From Luteibacter sp. (lineage in GTDB: Bacteria; Pseudomonadota; Gammaproteobacteria; Xanthomonadales; Rhodanobacteraceae): DNA of 64,000 bases. The notes beneath the pieces are model-generated. The model saw only the letters and a program-made list of their open reading frames with translations. It was not told the origin of the DNA and did no database searches. Location of the stretch: positions 124,001 to 188,000 of the forward strand of contig NZ_WNDO01000004.1 of the NCBI RefSeq assembly GCF_009912395.1. Direction: 5' to 3'. Below are positions 8,535 to 16,883 of the stretch, piece after piece. Positions within the stretch are counted from its first letter, which is position 1. Every line of letters begins with the position of its first letter. The translations under genes were made by a program, and so were the position numbers.

Positions 8535-9434
8535 ATGCTAGAGCGCGGACACCTGACCATCCTTCGAGCTGTCGAACAGCAGGGCTCCCTGACCAAGGCG
8601 GCTGAGTTCCTGTGCCTGACCCAGTCGGCGCTCAGCCACACCATGCGCAAGCTCGAGCGTGAGCTGGGCACCGAGCTGTGGCTGAGACAGGGCCGATCGA
8701 TGCGCCTGACGCAGGCCGGCGAGTACCTGCTCGCGGCCGCCAACCGTCTGCTCCCGCAGTTCGAGTTGGCGGAAACGCGCCTGCGCCAGTTCGCCCAGGG
8801 GGAGCGCGGCACGCTCCGCATCGGCATGGAGTGCCACCCCTGCTATCAGTGGCTGCTGAAGATCGTCTCGCCGTACCTGAAGTCCTGGCCGGAGGTCGAT
8901 GTCGACGTGAAGCAGAGGTTCCAGTTCGGCGGCATCGGCGCGCTGTTCGGTCACGAGATCGATCTGCTCGTTACGCCGGACCCCTTGTACAAGACGGGCC
9001 TCCACTACGAGCCGGTCTTCGATTACGAGCAGGTGCTGGTGGTCAACAACGAGCATGCGCTAGCTGGCCAAGCCTGGCTCCGGCCCGAGCAATTGTCCAA
9101 TGAGGTGCTCATCACCTATCCGGTCACGATCGACCGTCTGGACGTCTACAGCCAGTTCCTGCAACCGGCCGGCATCAGCCCGCGGAAACAAAAAGCCATC
9201 GAGACCACGGACATCATGATGCAGATGGTGGCCAGCGGCCGTGGCGTGGCGGCACTGCCTCGTTGGCTGGCTGAGGAATACGCGGCGAAGATGCCGTTGG
9301 TGGCGTTGCGCCTGGGCAAACATGGCATTGCCAAGCAGATCCACCTGGGGGTTCGTGAGAACGAGCTGGGTATCGATTACGTCACCGCCTTCTTTGAACT
9401 GGCCCGTGCGCACGGGAAGGCGATGGCCCCGTAG
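8535..9434 (+). CDS. MetR-like LysR-family transcriptional regulator
   Basis: The 299 residues have the LysR layout: N-terminal winged helix (residues 1-60, with SLTKAAEFLCLTQSALSHTMRKLE as recognition unit, written here across its ends only as SLTKAAEF and LSHTMRKLE) and an effector-binding domain. The segment GMECHPCYQWL is characteristic of MetR, whose co-effector is homocysteine. It lies about 100 bases after mesD on the same strand. It is the obvious candidate regulator of the methionine cluster, acting at the dyad near 5651. Confidence 0.88.
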   Translation: MLERGHLTILRAVEQQGSLTKAAEFLCLTQSALSHTMRKLERELGTELWLRQGRSMRLTQAGEYLLAAANRLLPQFELAETRLRQFAQGERGTLRIGMECHPCYQWLLKIVSPYLKSWPEVDVDVKQRFQFGGIGALFGHEIDLLVTPDPLYKTGLHYEPVFDYEQVLVVNNEHALAGQAWLRPEQLSNEVLITYPVTIDRLDVYSQFLQPAGISPRKQKAIETTDIMMQMVASGRGVAALPRWLAEEYAAKMPLVALRLGKHGIAKQIHLGVRENELGIDYVTAFFELARAHGKAMAP

Positions 9435-9473
9435 GCCAAGCATCTCCGACACGTCCCCGTGGCAAGAAATTGC

Positions 9474-9512
9474 GAAGCCAAACTTGCAAGTTTAACTTGC
9501 AAGTTTGGCTTC
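9474..9512. promoter_or_regulatory. 39-bp perfect palindrome with two tandem MarR-type operators
   Basis: AACTTGCAAGTT, itself a perfect 12-bp palindrome, occurs twice (9481-9492 and 9494-9505) separated by one T. The flanks extend the symmetry, so 9474-9512 is one perfect palindrome centred on 9493 with 19-base arms. It lies 20 bases upstream of the marR start codon, where it would cover the promoter. This is strong evidence for autorepression by the MarR protein, two dimers side by side. Confidence 0.75.
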
Positions 9513-9531
9513 CGAGGCCTACCGTGAGGGC

Positions 9532-9978
9532 ATGACCCCGCCCAAACCCAACGAACTCGAAACCGTCGCCACCGACCTGCTCGCGGCGTGCGGCCAACTG
9601 GTGGCGCGCTTGCGCGCCGAGTCCAACAGGCTTGAACTGACCTGGTCGCAGTCGGTCATCCTGGCGCGCCTGGACGCGATGGGGCCGACCTCCACGGCCG
9701 ATCTCGCCCGGGCTGAGGCGGTGAAGCCGCAGTCGATGGGCGCGTCGCTTGCGGTGCTCGAAGGCGAGGGGCTGGTGGAGCGTTCGCCTCATCCCAGCGA
9801 CGGACGGCAGTTCCTTTTCTCGCTGACCGACGCGGGGCGCGGCGTGCGCGAGCGCACGCGGAAGATCAAGCTCGCCTGGTTATCGCAGACGCTGGGCAGC
9901 CTGGACGAGACCGAGCGCGAGGATCTGGCGCGCGCGGCCAGCGTTATCGCTCGCCTCGCCAACACGCCGAGCCCCTGA
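9532..9978 (+). CDS. MarR-family transcriptional repressor
   Basis: The ATG at 9532 has a GAGGG ribosome site and gives 148 residues; a TTG at 9505 would lie inside the operator. The winged-helix MarR domain fills the protein, with the helix-turn-helix around TSTADLARAEAVKPQSMGAS and the wing containing DGRQFLFSLTDAG. It probably senses a small phenolic or antimicrobial ligand and represses its own operon through the 9474-9512 palindrome. The following MFS gene starts in a 1-base stop/start overlap (TGATG), so repressor and transporter are coupled. Confidence 0.9.
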   Translation: MTPPKPNELETVATDLLAACGQLVARLRAESNRLELTWSQSVILARLDAMGPTSTADLARAEAVKPQSMGASLAVLEGEGLVERSPHPSDGRQFLFSLTDAGRGVRERTRKIKLAWLSQTLGSLDETEREDLARAASVIARLANTPSP

Positions 9979-11408
9979 TGGCACACGCCGACGGCAGCGC
10001 CGCGGCGGCCAGGGACACGCCCTTTGGTCCGCGATTCGTGGCCCCGCTCGCGCTGGGCTCGTCCCTCAACCCCGTGAATTCCACGATGATCGCCACCGCG
10101 CTGGTGCCGATCTCGCAGGACTTCCACGCGTCCGTGGCGCAGACGGGCTGGCTCATCGCCGGCCTGTACCTCACCAGCGCGGTAGCGCAGCCGACGATGG
10201 GGCGCCTCGCCGACCTGCTCGGCGCGCGTCGTGTCTACATCGCATCGCTGTTGCTGGTGGCCCTGGCGGGTATCGCGGGACGTTGGGCGCCGTCGCTCGG
10301 TTGGCTCGTGGCGGTGCGCGTCATGCTCGGCATCGGTACGTCGGGTGCCTATCCATCGGCGATGCGCCTGTTTCGCGAGCGCGCGGATCGTACGGGCAGC
10401 GCGCCCCCGCGCATCGCGATGGGCGTGCTGTCCTTCACCGGTATCGCCACCTCGGCGGTGGGGCCGGTGCTCGGTGGCGTGCTTACCGGGGCGTTCGGTT
10501 GGCATGCGATCTTCACCGTCAACATTCCCCTGGCATTGTTCACGCTGGCGATGGTGCTGCTCTGGGTGCCTGTCGATCCGCCGCGTGCGACGCCGCGAGG
10601 ATCGCTGCTGCGTGAGCTGGATACCGCCGGGATCGGCCTGTTTTCCGGCATGTTGCTCGCGCTGATGGTGTTCCTGATGGACCTGGAGCATCCGCGCTGG
10701 TCGATGCTGCCGATCGCCGCCGTGTTGTGCGGCGTGCTGGTGTGGCATTCGCTGCGTCGGCGCGATCCGTTCCTCGACCTGCGCATGCTTGCGCGCCATG
10801 TGCCGCTGATCGTGACCTACCTGCGTGCGATGGCCGTGTTCACCACGGTGTACTGCGTTTTCTATGGGTTCGCGCAGTGGCTGGAAAGCGCGGCCGGTTA
10901 CTCCGCCGCAACGGCGGGCCTTGCGACGTTACCGCTGTCGCTCGTCGGTGCCGTGGGGTCCATCCTCGGTGCGCGGACGAACGGCTTGCGCGGGCCGTTC
11001 CTGCTCGCCTTCGTCGCGTCGATGCTTGGTTGCGTGTCGCTGTTGTGCCTGGACTCGTCGTCGCCGCTCTGGCTGATTGCCGCTGCGGTTGCGTTCTTCG
11101 GTATTCCACAGGGACTCGCCTCCACGTCGACGCAGGCGGCCGTCTATCTCCAGTCGCCGCCCGACCAGCTCGGCATGGCCTCTGGCCTGCAACGCACGGC
11201 GTCGTATATCGGCGCGATCCTCGCGACGAGCGTACTTGGCGTCGCCTACGGCCATCACGCGACCGACCACGGCATGCACACGCTCGCGCTCGTGATGGGC
11301 GGCATCAGCGCCGTGCTTCTCGTCGGCACCTTGTTCGACCGTACGCTGCCGCGGGCGGTCACGTCGTCATCCTCCCCACCCTCCGAAGGCCCTCCCCATG
11401 CCGCTTAG
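9978..11408 (+). CDS. MFS transporter, DHA2-like (about 14 membrane segments)
   Basis: The 476-residue integral membrane protein has the MFS signature GRLADLLGARRVYIASLLLV between segments 2 and 3 and the drug:H+ antiporter motif in GIATSAVGPVLGGVLTGAFG. Length and segment number fit the 14-segment DHA2 group. It is translated in overlap with marR and overlaps the downstream hydrolase gene by 11 bases. A regulated drug or xenobiotic exporter is the likely role. Confidence 0.9.
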   Translation: MAHADGSAAAARDTPFGPRFVAPLALGSSLNPVNSTMIATALVPISQDFHASVAQTGWLIAGLYLTSAVAQPTMGRLADLLGARRVYIASLLLVALAGIAGRWAPSLGWLVAVRVMLGIGTSGAYPSAMRLFRERADRTGSAPPRIAMGVLSFTGIATSAVGPVLGGVLTGAFGWHAIFTVNIPLALFTLAMVLLWVPVDPPRATPRGSLLRELDTAGIGLFSGMLLALMVFLMDLEHPRWSMLPIAAVLCGVLVWHSLRRRDPFLDLRMLARHVPLIVTYLRAMAVFTTVYCVFYGFAQWLESAAGYSAATAGLATLPLSLVGAVGSILGARTNGLRGPFLLAFVASMLGCVSLLCLDSSSPLWLIAAAVAFFGIPQGLASTSTQAAVYLQSPPDQLGMASGLQRTASYIGAILATSVLGVAYGHHATDHGMHTLALVMGGISAVLLVGTLFDRTLPRAVTSSSSPPSEGPPHAA

Positions 11409-11949
11409 TCAACTCGACGCCAACGCCGCCCTGATCGTCATCGATCTGCAGAAGGGCATCGTCGGCCTGCCCACCTTCTCGCCGACCGCGCCCGTCGTGG
11501 CGCGTTCCGCCGCGCTCGCGAAGGCTTTCCGTGCCAGCGGTCGTCCCGTCGTGCTGGTGAACGTCGTCGCCGGCGCGCCCGGTCGCACCGATGCCGAGCA
11601 CCGCGCGTTCCCGGAAGATCCCGCCTTCGTGGAACTGGTGCCCGAACTCGAACAGGCATCGACCGACCATCTCGTCAGCAAGCACCGTTGGGGCGCGTTC
11701 CAGACCACGGACCTCGACAGCTGGCTGCGCGGCAAAGGCGTGGAACAACTGGTGATCGTCGGTATCGCCACCAGCGTCGGCGTGGAGTCGACCGCCCGCT
11801 ACGCCCATGAGCTGGGGTATCACGTGGTGCTCGTGCCCGACGCCATGACCGACCTCAACGCCGACGCGCACCACAACAGCGTCACGCGTATCTTCCCGCG
11901 CATCGCCGAAACCACCGATACGCAGACGCTACTCGCCAAGCTCGGCTGA
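11398..11949 (+). CDS. Isochorismatase-family hydrolase lacking the usual nucleophilic Cys
   Basis: The 183-residue alpha/beta protein has the family Asp (Asp16 in ALIVIDLQKG) and Lys (Lys95 in VSKHRWGAF). In the third motif, GIATSVGVESTARYAHELGY, a Gly (residue 128) sits where amidase-type members have the catalytic Cys. It therefore may act like isochorismatase-type members that do not use a covalent Cys, or on another substrate. It is the last gene of the marR-MFS operon, so it may process the transported or inducing compound. Confidence 0.85.
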   Translation: MPLSQLDANAALIVIDLQKGIVGLPTFSPTAPVVARSAALAKAFRASGRPVVLVNVVAGAPGRTDAEHRAFPEDPAFVELVPELEQASTDHLVSKHRWGAFQTTDLDSWLRGKGVEQLVIVGIATSVGVESTARYAHELGYHVVLVPDAMTDLNADAHHNSVTRIFPRIAETTDTQTLLAKLG

Positions 11950-11970
11950 TCGCTTCGTCCCGGCGGGCGC

Positions 11971-12639
11971 CTAGTGGTGCTCGCCGGGATGATCGTCACC
12001 CAGCGCCATGCCGGCGCCGAGGCCCATGCCCGCGCCGGCCATGCCGCCGCCACCGCCGCCACCCTTGCCGCCACGGCCTCCGTCGTCGCGACCGCCGCTG
12101 CTCTTCCCTCCACCGGACACCGTACGCGAGGGCCCCTGGTTGGGAATGACCACGCTGAGGGGAATCGGCTCGAGGTCGAGCACCTTGCGGATGAACCCGC
12201 GCAGCGACACCACCAGCTCATGCGTATGCACGGGCCGGCCAGCCACCAGTTCTTCCGCCGCGTTCGCCGCGAGGGCCACCTGTTCCTCGGTGCCGAGCAG
12301 GATGATGTCCGAGAGCGCGGCTTCCACGGCATCGCGCACACGGCGCGACCGCTCCGCGCTGGGTAGCACGTCCGTCGCCGCGTCGCCTTCGAGCCGGCGC
12401 AGGTCGCGAAGATGGCGTGGGTCCACGGTGAGTTCGCCGGTGAACGAACCGCCCAGTGTCTTGTAGGCGGCGATGAGGCTGCGCAACCGCTCGTTGATCT
12501 GCCGGTTTTCCCGTTCGCGTCGCTGTTGCACCAGTTGCATGGTCAGCAGCCGGATGCCCACGCCGATGAGCGTGATGATCGCCAGGCCGAACAAGGTGGA
12601 CAGCAGGGCCTGCCAGGAACTGAAGTCGAGGTTTCGCAT
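11971..12639 (-). CDS. Single-pass membrane protein with Gly-rich C-terminus, unknown function
   Basis: I do not recognise the family. The ATG at 12639 with an upstream AGGAT gives 222 residues. One membrane helix spans about residues 12-32, followed by a charged helical stretch (QQRREREN region) that may be a coiled coil and an alpha-helical domain rich in Asp, Glu and Leu. The last 50 residues are almost entirely Gly, Ser, Ala and His and end in DDHPGEHH. A longer frame upstream runs antiparallel to the LysR coding region and is a shadow. Confidence 0.7.
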   Translation of the reverse strand: MRNLDFSSWQALLSTLFGLAIITLIGVGIRLLTMQLVQQRRERENRQINERLRSLIAAYKTLGGSFTGELTVDPRHLRDLRRLEGDAATDVLPSAERSRRVRDAVEAALSDIILLGTEEQVALAANAAEELVAGRPVHTHELVVSLRGFIRKVLDLEPIPLSVVIPNQGPSRTVSGGGKSSGGRDDGGRGGKGGGGGGGMAGAGMGLGAGMALGDDHPGEHH

Positions 12640-12680
12640 GGCGCCATCCTCGCGACGATGTCGGGGAGATGGCGTGATGA

Positions 12681-13565
12681 TCACATGGCCGGTGCCGCCA
12701 GGCGTTCGAGGATCAGCGTGGACAAACGCTCCACGGCCGGCGTCGCCGCCGCGTTGGCGTGATACACGCCCAGGCCGAGGACGGGCAGGGCGGGTAGGCC
12801 GGCCTCGTTCGGTTCCAGGGCACGCACGCTGGCAGGCAGACCCAGCGGCGTACGAATGCTCACGCCCAGCCCGGCACGCACGGCCGCCCAGATGCCGGCG
12901 AGGCTGGCGCTGGTGAAGGCGATGCGCCAGGGGATGCCTGCGCGGTCGAGGGCCTCGATCGCGGCGGTGCGCATCATGCACGGCGCATCCAGCACGATCA
13001 GGGGCAGGGGATCGCTGGTGTCGAACGTGATGTCGGGATGACCGGTGCTCGCGCCGATCCAGCGCATGGGCACGGCATCGATACGACCGAAGGGCAGGCG
13101 ACGGGCTTCGGTCGTCCAGGCGAGGGCCAGGTCCAGTTCGCCGCCGCCCACACCGTCCATCAACGCCGTGTTGCGCGCGATCCGCACCTCGATGCGCAGC
13201 TTCGGATGCGCGCGGGCGAAGTGCCCCAGCACATCGGGCAGCAGCCATTCGCCGAAGTCTTCCTGCAAGCCCAGGCGCACGCGGCCTTCGAGGGGCTGGC
13301 CCTGGATGGCGGCGGCCGCCTCGTCATTGAGTTCGAGCAGTCGTCGCGCGTAACCGAGCAGGGTCTCGCCCGCCTCGGTAAGGGCCATGCCGCGACCGTT
13401 CCGCCGCAGCACCGGTGTGCCGGCCTGTTCCTCCAGTTTCTTCAGCTGCGCGCTCACCGCCGACGTGGAGCGCCCCAGGCGATCGGCGGCCCGGGCGAAG
13501 CTGCCCAGGTCGATGCCCACGACGAAGCTGCGCAGCACGTCGAGATCGAAGTTCACCCGCCGCAT
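12681..13565 (-). CDS. LysR-family transcriptional regulator
   Basis: The 294 residues show an N-terminal winged helix (DLGSFARAADRLGRSTSAVS) and a two-lobed effector domain. It is divergently placed from the DUF4865-tautomerase pair, the classic LysR arrangement for a regulator and its target. The AT-rich space between (13566-13678) contains a repeated GGGATGAA (13588-13595 and 13616-13623) that may belong to the binding region. Confidence 0.9.
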   Translation of the reverse strand: MRRVNFDLDVLRSFVVGIDLGSFARAADRLGRSTSAVSAQLKKLEEQAGTPVLRRNGRGMALTEAGETLLGYARRLLELNDEAAAAIQGQPLEGRVRLGLQEDFGEWLLPDVLGHFARAHPKLRIEVRIARNTALMDGVGGGELDLALAWTTEARRLPFGRIDAVPMRWIGASTGHPDITFDTSDPLPLIVLDAPCMMRTAAIEALDRAGIPWRIAFTSASLAGIWAAVRAGLGVSIRTPLGLPASVRALEPNEAGLPALPVLGLGVYHANAAATPAVERLSTLILERLAAPAM

Positions 13566-13678
13566 GGTGATGATCCTGTTTTTTGGGATGAATAATTCTA
13601 AATTTTCTGATTTTCGGGATGAACTGTCCTCGCTAACGTAGGCAGCGTCAAGTCTCGTTCCTTCCGGAGGACCTCCCC

Positions 13679-13723
13679 ATGCAGACGTCGCCCGACCAGC
13701 CCACCCGCGCCAGGGAAGACTGA
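13679..13723 (+). CDS. Possible 14-residue leader peptide
   Basis: A very good ribosome site (GGAGGACC) at 13666-13673 precedes an ATG whose frame, MQTSPDQPTRARED, ends in TGA only three bases before the start of the DUF4865 gene, which has no clear ribosome site of its own. The short frame could drive translation of DUF4865 by coupling, or be the stump of a deleted gene. Confidence 0.3.
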   Translation: MQTSPDQPTRARED

Positions 13724-13726
13724 CCG

Positions 13727-14305
13727 ATGCTCGCCATGCAGTATCGATTCGTCCTGCCTGCCGACTACGACATGGCGATCATCCGCCGGCGCATCGCCGA
13801 ACGGGGCCGCCGCACTGACGGGCTGCGTGGGCTGCGCTTCAAGGCCTACCTGAACGCGGATCGCGGCATGGTCGACCTGCCAACACGCGAGAACCTCTAT
13901 GCGCCGTTCTATCTCTGGGACGACAACGAAGGCATGAACGCCTTCCTGTGCGGCGATGGCTTCGCTGGCGTGTCGGATGCGTTCGGACGTCCATCCGTCG
14001 CGAGCTGGTCGGTATGGGGTGCGGAGCTTTCCCCGATGCTGGCGTCCGCCCGCTTCGCGACGAGCGTGCACGAAACGATACCGCCCCACGCCGTGCTCGC
14101 CGAATGGCGACATCGCGAGATCGAGCGCAACGCCCGCGCCCGTGCCGACGGCGCGCTTGCGGCGGTCAGCGCGTTCGAGCCGACCACATGGAGCCTCGTG
14201 CGCTTCCGTCTATGGCCAGAACCTCGCCCCGATCACGCCCGCGATGGCGCGCAGATTTACGCGGTCGGACACGTCTCGACGGGTCCCGCCCCCACTACCG
14301 ACTGA
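13727..14305 (+). CDS. DUF4865 family protein
   Basis: The 192-residue soluble protein matches DUF4865 by MLAMQYRFVLPADYDM at the start and the FYLWDDNEGMNAFLCGDGF segment. The biochemical role is not established. Members are commonly found beside tautomerases and LysR regulators in Proteobacteria, as here, where it is followed after 13 bases by a tautomerase gene. It may be a ferredoxin-fold enzyme acting on the same substrate. Confidence 0.82.
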   Translation: MLAMQYRFVLPADYDMAIIRRRIAERGRRTDGLRGLRFKAYLNADRGMVDLPTRENLYAPFYLWDDNEGMNAFLCGDGFAGVSDAFGRPSVASWSVWGAELSPMLASARFATSVHETIPPHAVLAEWRHREIERNARARADGALAAVSAFEPTTWSLVRFRLWPEPRPDHARDGAQIYAVGHVSTGPAPTTD

Positions 14306-14318
14306 CCAGGAGAATCCC

Positions 14319-14702
14319 ATGCCCCTCGTTCGCATCGCCTTGCGCCGCGGCAAGCCATCCAGCTACCTCGCCGCGCTACGCAACGGCATCTACACCGCCA
14401 TGCGCGAAGTCTTCGACGTGCCCGAGAACGACCGCTTCATCCTCGTCAGCCAGCACGACGCGGACGAATTCGACTACGACCCGGGATACCTGGGCATCTC
14501 GCGCAGCGACGACCTGGTGATCGTGCAGATCTTCTGCAACGACTCGCGCACGGTCGACACGAAGAAGGCGCTCTACCGACGTATCGTGGAGCACCTTGAG
14601 GAATCGCCGGGCATCCGCCCCGAGGATGTCTTCATCAACCTCAGCGAAACCAACAAGGTGAACTGGTCGTTCGGCAACGGCATCGCGCAGTACGCGCTCT
14701 GA
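14319..14702 (+). CDS. Tautomerase-family protein (4-oxalocrotonate tautomerase-like)
   Basis: The ATG at 14319 follows AGGAGA and gives 127 residues beginning MPLVRI, so that after Met removal Pro is N-terminal, the catalytic base of this superfamily. Length fits the longer single-chain tautomerases. Sequence such as LGISRSDDLVIVQIF and the C-terminal NLSETNKVNWSFGNG match the family annotated beside DUF4865. Probably acts on an aromatic breakdown product under control of the divergent LysR protein. Confidence 0.85.
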   Translation: MPLVRIALRRGKPSSYLAALRNGIYTAMREVFDVPENDRFILVSQHDADEFDYDPGYLGISRSDDLVIVQIFCNDSRTVDTKKALYRRIVEHLEESPGIRPEDVFINLSETNKVNWSFGNGIAQYAL

Positions 14703-15184
14703 TCGACCTGCGGCCTTGGCGTCCCCCTTCGCGATGGACGGGGACGCCATTGGACGCCACCCGACCCGGCTGCTACTCTCCGGGTCACCGTCATCCAGCG
14801 TGCCGTCGCGGCCGCCATGACCTAACACACAGACCGACCCGATGACCCGCAACACTTCGCTCTGCATTGCCAAGTGGTGGCGCTTCCCCTAGGAAGCGGC
14901 ACGTCGTCGCGGTTCGTCCGCTACCTTGCCGCCGTATCGGTGGACAAGGTCATTCGTAGCAAACCCTCCCCCGACACGGCGGCTCCCATACCGAGGAGAA
15001 CGCCCTTGTCCCCCCATGAAATGTCCAGGCCGTCCCCGCTCCCCGAGCCCGGGTCTGGCCGGCCCATGCCTGTGTCCGCCATCATTCCCGCCGCTGGCAT
15101 GCCGCGCGCCCGCGCATCGGCGAGTGCGCGCAAAAGCCGTTTCCGGCGCGAAATGTCATTGAAAATCAGCCTATTGGGTGCCCT
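14703..15184 (+). other. 482-base region before trpG with two hairpins and no clear gene
   Basis: Two strong hairpins follow the tautomerase stop: GGCGTCCCC (14718-14726) with GGGGACGCC (14740-14748), and GACCCGG (14763-14769) with CCGGGTC (14780-14786). Neither has a T-run. The rest probably carries the trpG promoter; a 106-codon frame at 14874 has no family resemblance and is rejected. I saw no Trp-rich leader peptide. Confidence 0.5.
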
Positions 15185-15781
15185 GTGCTCTTGATGATCG
15201 ATAACTACGACAGCTTCACCTTCAACCTCGTCCAGTACCTGGGCGAGCTGGGACAGGAGGTGAAGGTGGTGCGCAACGATGCGCTCACGGTGGCGGACAT
15301 CCGGGCCATGGCGCCGTCGCGGATCATGATCTCGCCGGGACCGGGCACGCCCGACGATTCCGGCGTGTCCATCGATATCCTGCGCGAGATGGCCGGCGAG
15401 CTGCCGATCTTCGGCGTGTGCCTCGGCCACCAGGCCATCGGCCAGGTGTTCGGCGGCAAGGTCATCCGGGCGCGCGAGATCATGCACGGCAAGACCTCGC
15501 CGGTGCGGCATAAGGGCCTGGGCGTCTTCGCTGGCCTGCCGAATCCGTTCGAGGCCACCCGTTACCACTCGCTGGTGGTCGAGAAAGACTCCGTGCCCGA
15601 CTGCCTCGAAGTCACCGCCTGGACCGAACGCGAGGATGGGTCCATCGACGAGATCATGGGGCTGCGCCATCGCACGCTGAATATCGAAGGCGTGCAGTTC
15701 CATCCCGAATCGATCCTCACGCAGCACGGCCATGACCTGCTGCGCAATTTCCTCGGCATGCCGTTGCCGCTTGCCGCGTAA
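15185..15781 (+). CDS. trpG: Anthranilate synthase glutamine amidotransferase subunit
   Basis: This class I amidotransferase supplies ammonia to TrpE for anthranilate synthesis (and may serve PabB). The 198 residues carry the triad Cys79 (GVCLGHQ), His173 and Glu175 (FHPES). The GTG at 15185 gives [11 protein letters not shown], the standard TrpG start; an ATG three codons later is possible. trpD and trpC follow on the same strand; trpE is not in the window. Confidence 0.95.
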   Translation: MLLMIDNYDSFTFNLVQYLGELGQEVKVVRNDALTVADIRAMAPSRIMISPGPGTPDDSGVSIDILREMAGELPIFGVCLGHQAIGQVFGGKVIRAREIMHGKTSPVRHKGLGVFAGLPNPFEATRYHSLVVEKDSVPDCLEVTAWTEREDGSIDEIMGLRHRTLNIEGVQFHPESILTQHGHDLLRNFLGMPLPLAA

Positions 15782-15801
15782 AGCCCAGGGATATTCGTTC
15801 C

Positions 15802-16833
15802 ATGCCGATTACCGCTTCCGAAGCGCTACAGCGCACCATCGAACATCGCGAGATCTTCCATGACGAGATGATCGAGCTGATGCACCAGATCATGCGCGGC
15901 GATGTCAGCCCGCTCATGACCGCGGCCATCCTCACCGGCCTTCGCGTGAAGAAGGAAACCGTAGGTGAGATCACCGGCGCCGCGCGCGTGATGCGCGAGC
16001 TGTCGACCAAGGTGGATGCCGGTGCGCATCCGCATTTCATCGATATCGTCGGCACCGGCGGGGACGGTGCCTCCACCTTCAATATTTCCACGGCGTCGAT
16101 GTTCGTCGCCGCGGCGGCTGGCGCTCGGGTGGCCAAGCATGGCGGCCGCAGCGTCTCGTCCAAGTCCGGCAGCGCCGACGTGCTGGAAGCCCTGGGCGCC
16201 CGTATCGACCTGCTTCCTGCGCAGGTGGCCGTTTGCATGGACGAGACCGACATCGGCTTCATGTTCGCGCCGAACCACCATCCGGCCATGAAGGTCGTGT
16301 CGCCCGTGCGTCGCGAAATGGGCGTGCGCACCATCTTCAACATCCTGGGTCCGCTGACCAATCCGGCTGGTGCGCAGAACATCCTCATGGGCGTGTTCCA
16401 TCCCGACCTGGTGGGCATCCAGGTGAGGGTGTTGCAAGCGCTGGGCGCGAAGCATGCCCTCGTCGTGTGGGGCCGCGACGGCATGGATGAGATTTCCCTC
16501 GGCGCCGCCACCCTCGTTGGAGAGTTGCGGGACGGCAAGGTCACCGAGTATGAAATCGAGCCCGAGGACTTCGGACTCGCGATGGCCTCCAGCCGCAACC
16601 TGCGCGTGGAGGACTCGGCCGAGTCCCGGGCGATGCTCCTGGACGCCATTTCCGGCGTGCCGGGGGTGCCACACGACATCGTCTGCCTCAACGCGGGCGC
16701 GGCCCTGTACACGGCCGATGTGGTCCCGTCCATCCAGGCCGGCATCGATCTGGCGCGCGAGACCATCGCAAGCGGTGCGGCTCGTGCAAAAATGACCTCG
16801 TTCGTGGCCGCCACCCAGCGGCTCGGCGCCTGA
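15802..16833 (+). CDS. trpD: Anthranilate phosphoribosyltransferase
   Basis: TrpD joins anthranilate to PRPP in the second step of tryptophan synthesis. The 343 residues include the PRPP loop [15 protein letters not shown], the anthranilate-contact segment [18 protein letters not shown], and the acidic Asp/Glu pair in DGMDEISLG. Length is normal. It starts 20 bases after trpG. Confidence 0.96.
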   Translation: MPITASEALQRTIEHREIFHDEMIELMHQIMRGDVSPLMTAAILTGLRVKKETVGEITGAARVMRELSTKVDAGAHPHFIDIVGTGGDGASTFNISTASMFVAAAAGARVAKHGGRSVSSKSGSADVLEALGARIDLLPAQVAVCMDETDIGFMFAPNHHPAMKVVSPVRREMGVRTIFNILGPLTNPAGAQNILMGVFHPDLVGIQVRVLQALGAKHALVVWGRDGMDEISLGAATLVGELRDGKVTEYEIEPEDFGLAMASSRNLRVEDSAESRAMLLDAISGVPGVPHDIVCLNAGAALYTADVVPSIQAGIDLARETIASGAARAKMTSFVAATQRLGA

Positions 16834-16883
16834 TATCGCCGACGCGTCCCCGCGCGTCGGCCTTACCACTAGGAAGCGCATCG

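Noticed and set aside
14874-15194. 106-codon plus frame before trpG
   Set aside because: No ribosome site, biased Arg/Pro/Ser composition and no family resemblance.
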